A DNA stretch of 64,000 nt from Cryptomeria japonica (taxonomy: Eukaryota > Streptophyta > Pinopsida > Cupressales > Cupressaceae): positions 228,504,915-228,568,914 of the forward strand of contig NC_081410.1 in assembly GCF_030272615.1 (NCBI RefSeq). The letters are read 5' to 3'. Of this stretch, positions 49,543 through 61,192 are shown piece after piece (position 1 is the stretch's first letter; every line of letters starts with the position of its first letter). The notes below the pieces were generated by a model. It searched no databases, was not told the origin of the DNA, and saw only the letters and a program-made list of their open reading frames with translations. The position numbers and the translations under genes were made by a program.

Positions 49543-49742
49543 AGTTTAGGATTCTTAAACTAGAAGTTTTAGTTTTAAGTCTCCACAAAATGGAAAGTTT
49601 TATTTTCCTCTCAAAATTTCATCCTTTGCCAAAAAAGCAAAGAATCTTCTAGAATTTTCCAAAATTCTTGAATTTCTTTTCCAAGTGTTGAAAATAATTT
49701 TAAAAATGAAAATTATTTTTCAACTTGCTGGTCTGATTTCAT

Positions 49743-52039
49743 GTGACTTGTGATCAAAACTTTATCCTCCTTGCATGGCAAATTAGTTGTCCTTATGGAT
49801 CAAATTTTAGGTCTCTGGCTAGGTATCTTCATATATTCCATTTATGCCCAGATGAATCAATTTGTGTTAGTGTTTGATCAATCTTGCAAGAGTTTGGACA
49901 ATTTTTTTAAAAATTTTGTCTTATGTCTTGGGTTGCCAGTTTATGTTCTAGGCTTTGCTTTATTCACCTTGGACGATCTTGAGATGGTATTGGACATGTT
50001 TGTTTTGGCAGTCTTGGAGGATAGATTTTAATATTCATTCCCTCCTTATCTATTCATGGATTTGGAAGATGGCAAGGCAGAGTTCTCAGTCCATTGGACA
50101 AGTTTCATTTGGTACTTTATTTTTTATGACAGACTTAGATAGTCTTTTCTTTTCAAGGTGAACTTAGAAGACGAGATGTTCTTCTTTGTAGGCAAAATTG
50201 GAATATGTTTAAGGCATATTACTTTGTGCTTATCAATCTTCCAATCTGCTATCTCTTAATTCGCAGTCTATGATGATCTTGGATGAGTCTTGGACATGTC
50301 AAACTTATTGAGTGCTTCCTTCAACTTCTTGGAATGCCCAAGTGATGTCTTTTACATTTCCTAACTGAGTTCGTGCATGATTGAAGGCTGTATGCTTTAT
50401 ACTTTCTTTGGAAAGCTTGGCTTTAATTCTTCTTTTTCAACCTTGACTGAGTCTTGGACATGTATCTCTCTCCAAATTTATCTTGCTTTATCATCAAGGG
50501 CGGACTTGATAGTCTCTTGGACAGGGTGAAGTTTGATGTTTGATATGCCAACTCTCTCTATGTCTCCTTGAGGGTGGAGTATGAAGCTGCTTGGACTGAA
50601 CCTTAACTGTAGAATGAAGTCAATTAACTCTAGATCGGAGTTTATCAATGCTTGGAAACCTTCCCTTCAACCTTCTCTATGCCTCCATTGTGAACTTAGG
50701 ATTGCTTTTGGCAAGGCGGACCTTGGAGACATCCTTCCAATCTTACCTTTAACTTTCATTCTTTCATGTCTTGAGTGAATTTGTTCATACCAATCTAGTC
50801 TTTTGTGCTTGGTCAATTCGATTTGTCTGCTTTGATTGCTGCTTATGAAAGGTTTGGACAGAGTTTGGACAGCCTTGCCTGGCTTTTGTACAAACTTAAA
50901 CATTTCTTTTCATGCCTTGAGCGAATTTTAGCTGCCATGTCTTCATACTTTTGTCTCCAAATTCTGCGAACCTTGTTTAGCTTTCTGCTTGAAAAGAAGT
51001 CTTTAATGAAGAGATAACTTACTTTATACTTGCTTGGCGATTTCTAGAAGCTTCCATACTTCTATTCTAACTTTAAGAAATTCCTTGCTTTCTTCTATAA
51101 TGCGAATCCTTTGAAGGAAAGCTTTCTTTGTTTTATTGTTTTAATTGCTTTCTTCTGGAATACGAATTTGAGGATTCTCTTTCATCCTTGCAAATTTAGA
51201 AAGTTTCCAAAACATGTGCTTTCTTTCTCTTGGTGAATTTGCAGCTTTATGTGCTTTCCTCAACTTTGGTGAATCTTAGAAGGTTCTAGATTTGCTCTAT
51301 TTTTAGCGAACTTTAGGAAAGTCTTTATCTTGGCTTTCTTCTAGAAGGCGAATTTGAGGATGGCTTTATTTGTTTTGAAATGCCATGTCACTAAATATCA
51401 TTGCCAACTTTGCTTTGTCTTAACATGGTGAGTTTGGATGATGCCATGGAATATTCATGCCAACTTGGAAGGCGGACTTGGATAAGACTTTGCCAAGGTG
51501 AAGTTTGGAGAGTGTCTAGGCGGACTTGACAAAGGCTTTGCAATGTCAAATTTTCTCTAGGAAGGGCGGACTTTGGAGTGTTTATGCCAACTTGATAAAG
51601 GTGAAGTTGGATGGTCTCCTTCCATACTTGTTTTATTTCTCTCCTTGTCTTGGCGGACTTGGAAGAGTGTTAGCCATCTTCACCTTATGCCAAGGTAGAG
51701 CGGACTTTGGAGGATGTTTGACAAGTAGGAGTTTAATTAACCTTTGCCAGGAGTTAGCTAACTAATGGTAGGAGTTTGCCGATGCTAGGATATGTTGCCT
51801 TGGCTTGAGTTCATCTTTCCTTGCCATGCCAACTTGGAAGCCATTGTACCAAGGCGAGCTTAGAAGATTGTTAGACATTATTGTATATGTATAAGCTCAA
51901 CCTTAGGTAGGAGTTTGAGTAACTCTTGTCATCAGTTAGTTGACCAATGGTAGGAGTTTACCATTCATTGGACTACAGTGAATTTGGCTGATCATCTATC
52001 ATTCCATTTGTTTGTCTTTAAGCTGAACGAACTTGTCTA
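49743..52039. repeat. Non-coding region with recurring GGCGGACTTGG motif
   Basis: No gene is supported. GGCGGACTTGG or close variants (GGCGGACCTTGG, GAGCGGACTTTGG) recur near 50501, 50714, 51472, 51520, 51566, 51652 and 51698. They are mixed with related GCGAACTTTAGG and GCGAATTTGAGG strings at 51170-51360 and with CCAACTTGG. The spacing is irregular, like a very diverged minisatellite. It lies upstream of the long gene in its direction of reading, where a U3 would be. Confidence 0.5.
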
Positions 52040-52044
52040 AGCAT
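52040..52044. other. Target duplication AGCAT of copia-2, left copy
   Basis: AGCAT directly precedes the 5' LTR and recurs at 61998-62002 right after the 3' LTR. Confidence 0.9.
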
Positions 52045-52855
52045 TGTTGATGTTTTATAGCTTCGGTCGGAGTAGTCTCATATGTATAAGTAATGCAAAT
52101 TATTGTTGATATGAATATATACATATTAATATATGTAATAATAATAAGTGTTATTATTATTATTATATATATGAATATTTATATATACATAATTTATATT
52201 TATCATTGTTTATACAAATTCGAATATGAGCACCGTATCTATATAAGTATCGATTATATTGATCAAATGAAATGATCAATATAAATCGATTCTCCACATT
52301 AAATAGTTCGATATATATTTATCGCTGTGTATATCGACTTTAGTCGATCTCCCTTCAAAGATGATTATGAGAATCATTACTTGCAGATAATAACTAACGA
52401 TTAGAAGAATCGTTAACTGCTAACAAACGATTAAGAGGAATCATTGTTTGATTGTCAACAGAATAACAAACGATTAGGAGAATCGTTGTCTTGCATGACC
52501 TTCGGTATAGAGACATCTCAATGAAGAGACATGTCTCCACGTACGTGGAGGCATGTCTATTCATCGACATGTCTCCACGTACGTAGAGGCATGTCTGTCC
52601 ATTGACATGCCTATACTGTAAGGTATATATCATGGTGCAGTTCGATTTTAATAGGGAAGTACAGTAATCAAAAGTGCAAGCCTTTAGATATTGATCTTCT
52701 TCATTCAGCAGACTCTCAAATACATTATGCATTAAGTTGTGTTCCCTTCACATGTGCAGAAACCTGCACTCAAGAGTTCATTGTCATATAGTTTAGTGAG
52801 AACCAAGTGTTAAAAAAAAAAACTACTCATATCTAATCTGATCCAAACTTTAACA
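52045..52855 (+). repeat. 5' LTR of copia-2
   Basis: TGTTGATGTT start, TTTAACA end. U3 carries three inverted pairs of the type AACGATTANNAGAATCGTT (52396-52472) and two CCACGTACGT palindromes (about 52536-52585) shortly before a TATA-like GGTATATATCATGG (about 52621). These look like promoter elements. Confidence 0.95.
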
Positions 52856-52868
52856 TGGAATCAGAGCT
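52856..52868 (+). other. Primer binding site of copia-2
   Basis: TGGAATCAGAGCT directly follows the LTR end. It is the tRNA-iMet type site with one change (TGGTATC to TGGAATC). Confidence 0.85.
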
Positions 52869-52952
52869 AGTTTGAAGAAAAGATCCGATCAGATTTATAA
52901 AAGGGAAACAACCAAACTCCATTAAAAGTTCTAGAATTCTATATTCGACAAA

Positions 52953-54530
52953 ATGGTGAATGGAGTTAGGCCTGAGGACCGACTTGAAGGAGCTGCAAAT
53001 TTTGTATCTTGGAAGTTTAGAATGATGCTCACATTAAAGGAACATGAATTAAACACTCTTGTGGAAAAGGCCTTACCCATGCTCGATGAAGAAGACGAAA
53101 AACTCCTATGGACAAGAAATAATAATAAAGCTATGAAACTATTGGTGGATGGAGTAAAAGATCACATTGTTCCTATTATCTCAAAATTAGATACTGCTTA
53201 TCTAATGTTTTCAACACTAGAGAACATGTTTGAGATAAATAACACTAGCAGGGTTCTTGCTCTAAAACAACAACTACACCACATCAAAATGAACCAAAGT
53301 GAAACTATCACTTCATATTTCATGAGGATAATGGAGCTAAGAAACCAATTATCTACTATTGGTCACACATTTGATAGCAAGGAGTTGACTATGCTGGCAC
53401 TCAACAGACTTCCTACTTCTTGGGAGTCGTTTATTCAAGGAATTAGTGCTCGATCCAAACTCCCCAAATTTGATCAATTGAAGACTAATTGTATACAAGA
53501 ATCCAGATTGATCACGAGAGGGACTGGAATTAACTCCCAAAATGAAGAAATGCAAGCCCTAAACTCTCAGTCTCACAAAAGAGGAAAGAGGAATAAGTCC
53601 AAGAAGAGGAGAGGTAAGGACTCAACTAGGAAGCAATCTTTCAAAAGGTAGAGGGACCTATCTAAAGTACAATGCTTTAGATGTGATAAATATGGTCACA
53701 TTGCTGTAAAGTGTCTTGACAGACCTAAGCCTCAAGTCTCGATTGCTGAAGTCAGTGAGCCCAACACAGACTCTGAAAGACTTGTATTCTATTCTGCTCT
53801 ATCCAATCAAGTATCAACCAGCCTTGACGCCTGGGTAATAGACAAGGGGGTATCTCGGCATATAACAGGATTCAGAGAGCACTTAGACACTATGATAGAA
53901 AAATCTGATGAGGAAGTCACAATTGGGGATGATTCAAACTACCCAGTGAATGGGATTGGAACTTGTACCATTCAACTAAAATTAGGCATTGCCCTTCAAT
54001 TAACAGGTGTACTATTTGTGCCGGGCATCAAATGCAACCTAATTTCAATATCAGCTCTTGAAGATAAAGGATATATAATCACCTTCATGAATGGAAAAGT
54101 CTTAGCCTGGCCTAAGAACTCAAACATCAAGAAGGCTCACACCATTGGAGTTTGACATGGGTGCCTATACAAACTTTGCATCTCTCCTTCACAAGCACTT
54201 ATTCATGAATCTTCTAACACTTGTGAATTATGGCATCTTCATTTTCGTGCTCTACCCTCTATAGAGAAAATGGTGACAGGGATACCTAAGCTGACTCAAG
54301 AACATGAAGGAATCTGCATAGGGTGTGCCTTAGGGAAAAATACCAAGGGCACATTTCATAATAGTGAAAGTAAATCCAAAAATGTATTAGAAATTGTTCA
54401 TTCTGATTTATGTGGACCTATGTCAGTACCCTCTTTAGGAGGATTTTTGTATTATGTTATTTTTGTAGATGATTATTCTAGGAAGACATGGATATATTTT
54501 TTAAAGTGTAAAAGAGTCTGATGAAGTCCT
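52953..54530 (+). pseudogene. copia-2 gag-protease-integrase, first part
   Basis: Starts at ATG 52953 (MVNGVRPEDRLEGAANFVSWKFRM), the usual gag N-terminus about 100 bases after the primer site. It contains a UBN2-like gag, a lysine-rich end, the CCHC knuckle CFRCDKYGHIAVKC (about 53671) and protease AWVIDKGVSRHITGF (about 53829; DKG in place of DSG, so catalytically doubtful). GAG-pre-integrase with LWHLHFRALPS follows. Integrase begins with EGICIGCALGK and its first catalytic Asp in HSDLCGPM (about 54398). All of this is one frame interrupted by stops at 53649 and 54153. A frameshift at about 54505 precedes the duplicated segment. Confidence 0.9.
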
Positions 54531-55036
54531 TAAAAGGTTTAAGGAATTCAAGGCTTTAGTAGAAAATATATCAAGTAAAAGTATAAAGACTCTTAGATCA
54601 GATAATGGGGGGGAATACATCTCTAAAAACTTTAAATTTTTTTGTTATAATGTTGGGATTAAGAGGGAGTTCGAAGGAATCTGCAAAGGGTGTGCCTTAG
54701 GGAAAAATACCAAGGCACATTTCATAATAGTGAAAGTAAATCCAAAAATGTATTAGAAATTGTTCATTCTGATTTATGTGGACCTATGTCAATACCCTCT
54801 TTAGGGGGATTTTTGTATTATGTTATTTTTGTAGATGATTATTCTAGGAAGACATGGATATATTTTTAGAGTGTAAAGAGTTTGATGAAGTCCTTAAAAG
54901 GTTTAAGGAATTCAAGGCTTTAGTAGAAAATATATCAAGTAAAAGTATAAAGACTCTTAGATTAGATAATGGGGGGGAATACATCTCTGAAAACTTTAAA
55001 TTTTTTGGTAATAATGTTGGGATTAAGAGGGAGTTC
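54306..55036. repeat. Tandem duplication inside copia-2 integrase
   Basis: Two copies of 367 and 364 bases start with GAAGGAATCTGCA at 54306 and 54673. Each spans the HSDLCGPM to KREF part of integrase. Copies differ by several substitutions and 1-base indels, so the duplication inactivated the gene some time ago. Confidence 0.95.
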
Positions 55037-57272
55037 ACTGTTCCTTACAACTCTCAACAAAATGGGGTAGTAGAAAGGAAAAAAAAAAACTATAGTAGAA
55101 GCAGCCAAAGCCATGATGCATCACCAAAACCTTCACACCTCATTCTGAGCTGAAGCCTCTAGTGCTGCTGTGTATATCCAAAATAGATGTTCACATTCCT
55201 TTCTTGATAACAAAACTCCTGAAGAAGCATTCACAGGAATCAAACCAGACATAGGTCACTTAAGAATTTTTGGCTGTCCTGTTTACATTCACATCCCTAG
55301 GAGAAATGATCTAAATTAGAACCCTCCGGGAAAAAGGGAATCTTTGTTGGGTATAGTGAAACTTCTAAAGCCTATAGGGTCTATATTCCAGGTCAAGAAA
55401 AAGTTGAACTAAGCAGGGATGTAATATCTGAAGAGGATGTTGCATTCAAAAGATCTAAGGATGTTAATGAAACAAAAGATGAATCCCCTCAATACAGTGA
55501 AAAGGATCACTCCTCCGAGATTCAGAGTGAGACTCATGAATCAATTGAAGGCAACAATCACATTGAACCTATGGACTATATGGTTGAACCTAGGGAAACT
55601 AATGTGACTAAGAAAAGACCACTATGGGCCAAGAAGATGATTGAGGAGGCTGAAAATTATGCAGCTCCAAAAGGAACTTTCAGGAGAAGTAAAAGACCTA
55701 ATAGATTCTCTAGCTACATTGCTCTAATGAGTGAAATCATAAATTTAGAACCTTCTACTGTTGAGGAAGCCTTCCAACATCAAGCTTGGAAAGAAGCCAT
55801 GACAGAAGAGTATAAGTCTATTCTCAAGAATGATGTCTGGGACATTGTGCCTAGGCCTAAGAACAAATTAGTAGTGTCTTCTAAATGGCTTTTCAAAATC
55901 AAACATGCTGTGGATGGAAGTATTGAAATACAAAGCAAGGTTTGTCGCCAGAGGTTTCTCTTAGAAAGAGGGAATTGATTATGAAGAAACATTTGCTCCT
56001 GTTGCCTGATACACTTCTGTCAGAGCTGTGATTGCTATTGCTGCATCTAAAGGATGGAAAATCCCTCAAATGGATGTAAAAACTGCATTTCTTAATGGTG
56101 TAATAGAGGAGGAAGTCTATCTGGAACATCCTGAAGCATTTGTAGTGCATGGACAACATTCTCATGTTCGCAAATTGAAGAAAGCCTTATATGGGCTCAA
56201 ACAGGCTCCTTGGGCTTGGTATGAAAGGATAGATCACTATCTATCAGGACTTGGCTTCTCAAAGAATGATGGAGATCCGAACCTTTACTTCAAGGTAATA
56301 AATGGAGATATGTTAATTCTTATCCTTTATGTTGATGACTTGTTAATAACAGGCGAAGAGAATCTCATCATCAAATGTAAACAAGACCTTGCAGCTGAAT
56401 TTGATATGAAGGACTTAGGGCTTCTACACTATTTTCTCGGTTTAGAAGTATGGCAGCAAACTGATGAGATCATTCTAAATCAAGGGAAATACACTATTGA
56501 CATTCTAAAAAGGTTTGGAATGATGGATTGTAAGTCTATATCCACTCCCATGGAAACAAACTTACACAGGTTAAAAGAGGCAACTGCAAGTTCTGAATCA
56601 GCAGATTCCACCCTCTACTGGCAAATGATTGGATCATTGATGTACTTGGTCAATACTAGACCAGATATTTGTTATGCTGTGAATGCACTTAGTCAGTTCA
56701 TGTGTGAACCAAAGCAATTACATATAGTTGTAGCAAAGCACATCTTGAGATATCTTCGTGGAACAATTGGATATGGCTTAAAGTATAAAAATATAGATCT
56801 AAACTTATAAGGATATGCAAACTCAGATTGGGCTGGAAGTGTGGTAGATCGTAAAAGCACATCAAGGTGTTGCTTCAGTTTAGGATCAGCTATGATATCC
56901 TGGTTTAGCAAAAAGCAATCCTCAGTTGCTCAGAGCTCCATAGAAGCAGAGTACATTGCGGCATCTATGGGAGCACGAGAAGCAGTGTGGTTGAGAAAAA
57001 TCCTTGTAGGATTGCTTGGACAATCCTTAGATCCTACTATCATCCAGTGTGATAACTAGAGTTGTATAAAGCTTTCAGTAAACCCAATATTTCATGACAG
57101 ATCCAAACATATTGAAATACCTTATCACTATGTTAGAGACATGGTGGAGAGAAAAGTAATTCAGTTGAGATATATTAGTACTAAAGATCAAACAACATAT
57201 ATTCTCACCAAGCCTCTTGCCAAAACAAAGGTAGAACACTTTAGAGGTAAGCTTGGTATGGTTGAAACGTAA
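54673..57272 (+). pseudogene. copia-2 integrase-RT-RNase H, second part
   Basis: Second integrase copy with LDNGGEY (about 54960) and NGVVERK (about 55062), then the integrase C-terminal region and an acidic linker. The RT runs from AWKEAMTEEYKSILKN (about 55785) through KWLFKIKHAVDG, QMDVKTAFLNG (about 56070), the active site YVDDLLITG (about 56329) and NTRPDICYAVN. RNase H has ANSDWAG, RKSTSRCCF and EAEYIAASMGAREAVWLRK (about 56945), and the tail TKPLAKTKVEHFRGKLGM ends at 57272. The frame 56028-56810 is open for 260 codons. Stops (about 56010, 56809, 57057) and frameshifts inactivate the rest. Clearly copia. Confidence 0.9.
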
Positions 57273-57652
57273 ATTCTGAGTTTTGAGTCTCAACATTATT
57301 ATTGTACTAATATATTCTAAAGATGTTTAATATAAACTCTTTCTGCCATTATGGGCACCTGTGTACATCATTAAGAAGTGACGACTTCTGAATGATAATC
57401 ACTTGTATTTCTAGTAGTTATTGGAAGGTGACGACTTTACAATAACTCTACAATCTATCATGATAGATATCATATGTTTGATATTTGTGAACATGTCATG
57501 ATAGTGCATATCTCTTAAAACAATTTTCAACTATATATCATAAGGTTGATATCTTGAAATTGTTAAGATACGTCATGGTGGATATTAAGTGCTTAATATC
57601 TGTGAGTATGCCATGATTTTCATACATCCCTATGGTAGGCATCATATGGTTG
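57273..57652 (+). other. copia-2 3' untranslated region, left of the hAT insertion
   Basis: No gene. It contains diverged short repeats built from GATATCATAT.GTTGATA and CATGATAG strings, e.g. at 57460-57560 and 57575-57655. These continue on the other side of the hAT element at 61031-61192. Confidence 0.6.
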
Positions 57653-57660
57653 ATGCTAGT
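57653..57660. other. 8-bp hAT target duplication ATGCTAGT, left copy
   Basis: ATGCTAGT directly precedes the hAT terminus and recurs at 61031-61038. Confidence 0.9.
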
Positions 57661-58095
57661 CTAGCTTACCGGGTTCGCCCCTAGACACCCCTGGTTGGGG
57701 TCCAGTATGGTTCAGATCCGGTCCAGCCTTGGTTTGAATTTCCCAGAGGGGGTTCGACCTGGTTCAAACCCGGGTGGACCAGGATCGAACCAGGTCGAAC
57801 CCGGACGGCTGGGTGGCCCAAAACGCACTTTTTTATGCAAAATTTTAGTTTTTTTTGAAATCCACCATGTAAAAAGTGAAACTTATACCCTAAAAGTGAC
57901 TTCTAAAACATTATATTCACTCATTTCACCTCATTTGTGTTGCAAACAAAAGTTTTATGAGAGCAGGTTGAAGAAAGGGTGAATAAAATTTGGCTTCCAA
58001 GATCAAATAGGAGGAGTTGAAGACTGATTTTTTGAAGCTTCAACAAGTGCCGCGGCATCATTTCCATACATTTGCAAGCTCCCATTGCCTACAAG

Positions 58096-58220
58096 AGGTA
58101 GGTTTTTTAACATATTTTTCCAGCTATTTTTGTTTCCCAAATTTTCAAACATGAAACATTAATTGTTTTTCATTATTTTGTTTTTGTTTTTGAATATGTT
58201 TATGTTATTTATTTCCATAG
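58096..58220 (+). other. Candidate 5' leader intron of the hAT gene
   Basis: A GTAGGT donor after ACAAGAG and a TTTCCATAG acceptor lie just before GAACTAGAATGG. Removing it places ATG 58229 near the 5' end of the message. Confidence 0.5.
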
Positions 58221-58228
58221 GAACTAGA

Positions 58229-60705
58229 ATGGCATCTACCTCTTCCTCCATTGGCAATGAACCAACAATTACAAAACAAAGAAATGATCTGAATTCTCCC
58301 TTATGGAAGTATGTTGACATTTTAAACCCACTTCCAGGAGGTGGGGGATTCCGTTGGAGATGCCAAGGATGTGGTATTGAAAGTAATAGTTCATATTATC
58401 GGGTAGTAGGCCATTTGTGTGGAATAAAAGGAAGAGGCATCAAAAAATGCCCTGGAAAAGATGGTAACCCTATACCAGATGAGATAGTGATGAAATATTT
58501 TAAGGAGCATGAGGAGGCAAAAGAGAGAGAAGCTCGTAGATGGACTCAAACCTCTGCAAAGAAAACAAGGGGAATGCAAGCCCTATCTCATCCCGATGTT
58601 GTAGTACAAGACCACCCCTTCTTTTCCACAAATGAACCTGAAAATGAACCACCCTTGACACGCAAAAGAACAAAGGGGCCTTTAGAAACCGCATTTCAAA
58701 ATGAGAGTAGAGACATTGCTGACCAAGATATAGAAAGGTGCATTTGTGCAAATGGGTTGGCTTTCAATGTAGTTCGCTCCCCATATTGGAAACAAATGAT
58801 AAAAAGTGTTAATGAAGCTCCAAGAGGGTATAAGGGCCCAGGTTATGAGAAGGTAAGTGGAACATTATTGGACAAAGAGGTGAAGAGGGTTGAAGATGCA
58901 TTGAAACCCATAAGGGATTCATGGGTAGAGACAAGTGTAACAATTGTTTCAGATGGGTGGAAAGATGCTAAAAATTGTCCCTTGATCAATGTCATAGCAG
59001 TGTCCCCTAAAGGGACAATGTTTTTTAAAGCTGTGGATTGTGAGGGCCAAGTAAAAGATGGCCAATTTATTGCAAAAATTCTCATCTCCGCCATTGAGTC
59101 AGTGGGACCCCACAATGTTGTCCAAGTCATAACGGACAATGAAAGAAATTGTAGAGCTGCTGGTTTGTTGGTTGAGGAATGCTATGATCACATCTTTTGG
59201 ACACCTTGTGCAGTCCATTCACTCAATCTTATGCTACAAAGGATTGGGACTAAAATAAAATGGATCAGAGATGTGTATGCAGAGGCTGAGGACATCCAGA
59301 TGTTCATCACAAGCCACCACATGTCTCAAGGGATTTTTAGATCCTTTTCGAATTTGCAGCTATTGAAGGTAAGTGAAATAGTAATTTAATTTTACATTTT
59401 CTGATTTTTTTAATTTCAATGTTCATAATATCATTGTGCAAGCTATATTGTGTATTCTTCTTTAAAGTTTGGCTTTATTTTTTAATCATTTTGGCATTAA
59501 TTTGTGTTATAGGTTGCTGAGACCCGTTTTGCATCAAACACAATCGTCTTAAGACGACTTGTGAAAGTTAGAGTGGCACTTGCAATATGGTGATTAGCAA
59601 CAATTGGACTGTATGGAAGCAGAGTAGCAGTGAGAGGGCAGAAAAAAATAGGGAGAGAATATTGAATGAGAAATGGTGGGATCTTGTTACATATCTCCTA
59701 AGTATCACTGAGCCCATTATGAGTATGATTCGCTATACCGACATGGATAGGCCTTGCATTGGTGAGATTTATGATGGCATTGACTCAATGCTTGAAAAAA
59801 TAAAGTTCACTATAAATGCAAAAGAGAATGACCCCGAGGAGCAATTCTTCAAAGAAGTGAAAGCAATTATTGTAGAAAGGTGTAATAAGATGACCACTCC
59901 TTTGCATCTTTCTGCCTATGCATTGACACCAAAGTACTATAGCAATCAGTTTCTTGATAAACCAGGAAGGATTCCACCATGGAGAGATCTAGAAGTATCT
60001 GATGGGTACAAGGCAGCTTTTCTTAGACTATATCCTGATGATGATTTGCGAGATATTGTTACAAATGAGTTCATAGAATTCGCAAATGGGAATGGTCTAA
60101 GTGTTGAGGCACTTCGTCATAGATCCAAGAAGAATGCTCATAGCTGGTGGTACTTCCATGGTGCATGCTTCCAACACCTACAACCCCTCGTTGTAAAAGT
60201 TTTATCACAAGTTTGTTTAATTAATTAAAATTATCACAAGTTTATTTATAGTTTACTTTGTCTTCATAGGTTGCTAGTAATTTTTTATTTTAATTTTATT
60301 AATGTATAACTTTAATTGTTTACTTTGTCTTCATAGGTTGCTAGTTCATCGGCTTCAGAAAGAAATTGGAGCACATACTCTTTCATCCACTCAGTAAAGC
60401 GCAATAGGTTGCTATCAAAAAGAGCGGAGAATTTAGTATATGTGCATTCCAACCTACATCTTCTTTCACACAAACAACGTGACTACACACAAGGGGAAAT
60501 GAAGATGTGGGATATAGAGCCAGAGCATACTGATTTGGATGCTCCTGCTTCTCAACTTCTTACATTGACACTTGATGACTTGGAGGGCGAGAAAACTTAT
60601 AGTGCAAGTGCAAGTGGCGTTGGCTCATCTAATGTCAATGTCAATGATGAGGAGGATGAGGAGGAGGAGGAGGATGATGAATTAGCTGATCCATTTGATG
60701 ATTAA
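58229..60705 (+). pseudogene. hAT transposase (three exons, one frameshift)
   Basis: Nuclear transposase that cuts and reinserts its element. ATG 58229 is preferred over the upstream ATG at 58163 because a splice acceptor lies between them. Exon 1 (58229-59368) has a BED-type zinc finger (W43, C45, C48, H62, C74) and a DUF659 region with VSDGWKDAKNCPLINV, ITDNERNC and WTPCAVHSLNLML; its donor is GTAAGT. Exon 2 (59513-60210) begins VAETRFASNTIVLRRL; a single-base frameshift at about 59582-59590 brings a TGA, after which the frame WTVWKQ... is open to 60210. Exon 3 (60337-60705) is the hAT dimerisation block SERNWSTYSFIHSVKRNRL plus an acidic tail. All introns are phase 0. Only this one defect is visible, so recent activity is likely. 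Confidence 0.85.
60251..60344 (+). repeat. Duplicated splice acceptor in hAT intron 2
   Basis: GTTTACTTTGTCTTCATAGG with its following TTGCTAG occurs at 60251-60277 and 60318-60344. The second copy is the acceptor that joins to the open exon 3. Using the first would read quickly into a stop. Confidence 0.8.
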
Positions 60706-61030
60706 ACTTTATATTGTTGAAAGTTGAAACAATGATACTTGAATATTTTGCCATTTTGATATTAAACTTGATGTATATGATGCTATTATGGTATGATCAT
60801 GATGCTATGATTACAAGTTTATGTTTGTTATGTTGTTTATATGATGCTATGTGACATGCTAATCTTAATTCATTCTTACAGGTTGCACAAATATTAAAAT
60901 ATATATATAATTTACATGTTTTTGTACTAACAAACCCAAACGAACCCAAACCCCTTTTCAAAATTTTGCCGTACCAGCGTACCGGTTCTTCGAATCCGAA
61001 CCGGTGCCCGAACCCGAACCGGCAAGCTAG

Positions 61031-61038
61031 ATGCTAGT
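61031..61038. other. 8-bp hAT target duplication ATGCTAGT, right copy
   Basis: Pairs with 57653-57660. Confidence 0.9.
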
Positions 61039-61192
61039 GCACATACCATATTGGATATGTTGAGTTCTGGTGAGTATCATAAGTGTTGATACTTGTAGAC
61101 CATTGCTCCTGATATCATATAATGATATCTACTACACTATATGTAGTTCTTCTATGAATGCCTTGTAATCCTCCTCCCTAGCTAAGAGGGAG

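Larger units (their letters stand above)
57661..61030 (+). mobile_element. Autonomous-type hAT transposon, nearly intact
   Basis: 3,370-base element with an 8-bp ATGCTAGT duplication. Terminal inverted repeats begin CTAGCTTACCGGGTTCG (left) and, inward from the right, CTAGCTTGCCGGTTCGG, with 11 of the first 12 bases equal. GGTTCG-rich subterminal repeats occupy 57665-57810 and 60965-61020 in complementary orientation. One spliced transposase gene (58229-60705) fills the interior. The element sits in the 3' untranslated region of copia-2 and is the youngest insertion in this nest. Confidence 0.9.

Noticed and set aside
49750..51017. Several 65-93-residue plus-strand frames
   Set aside because: They lie in the diverged GGCGGACTTGG repeat region, lack continuity and show no domain.
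57695..57982. 95-residue frame at the left end of the hAT element
   Set aside because: It translates subterminal GGTTCG repeats and precedes the transposase leader; no protein features.
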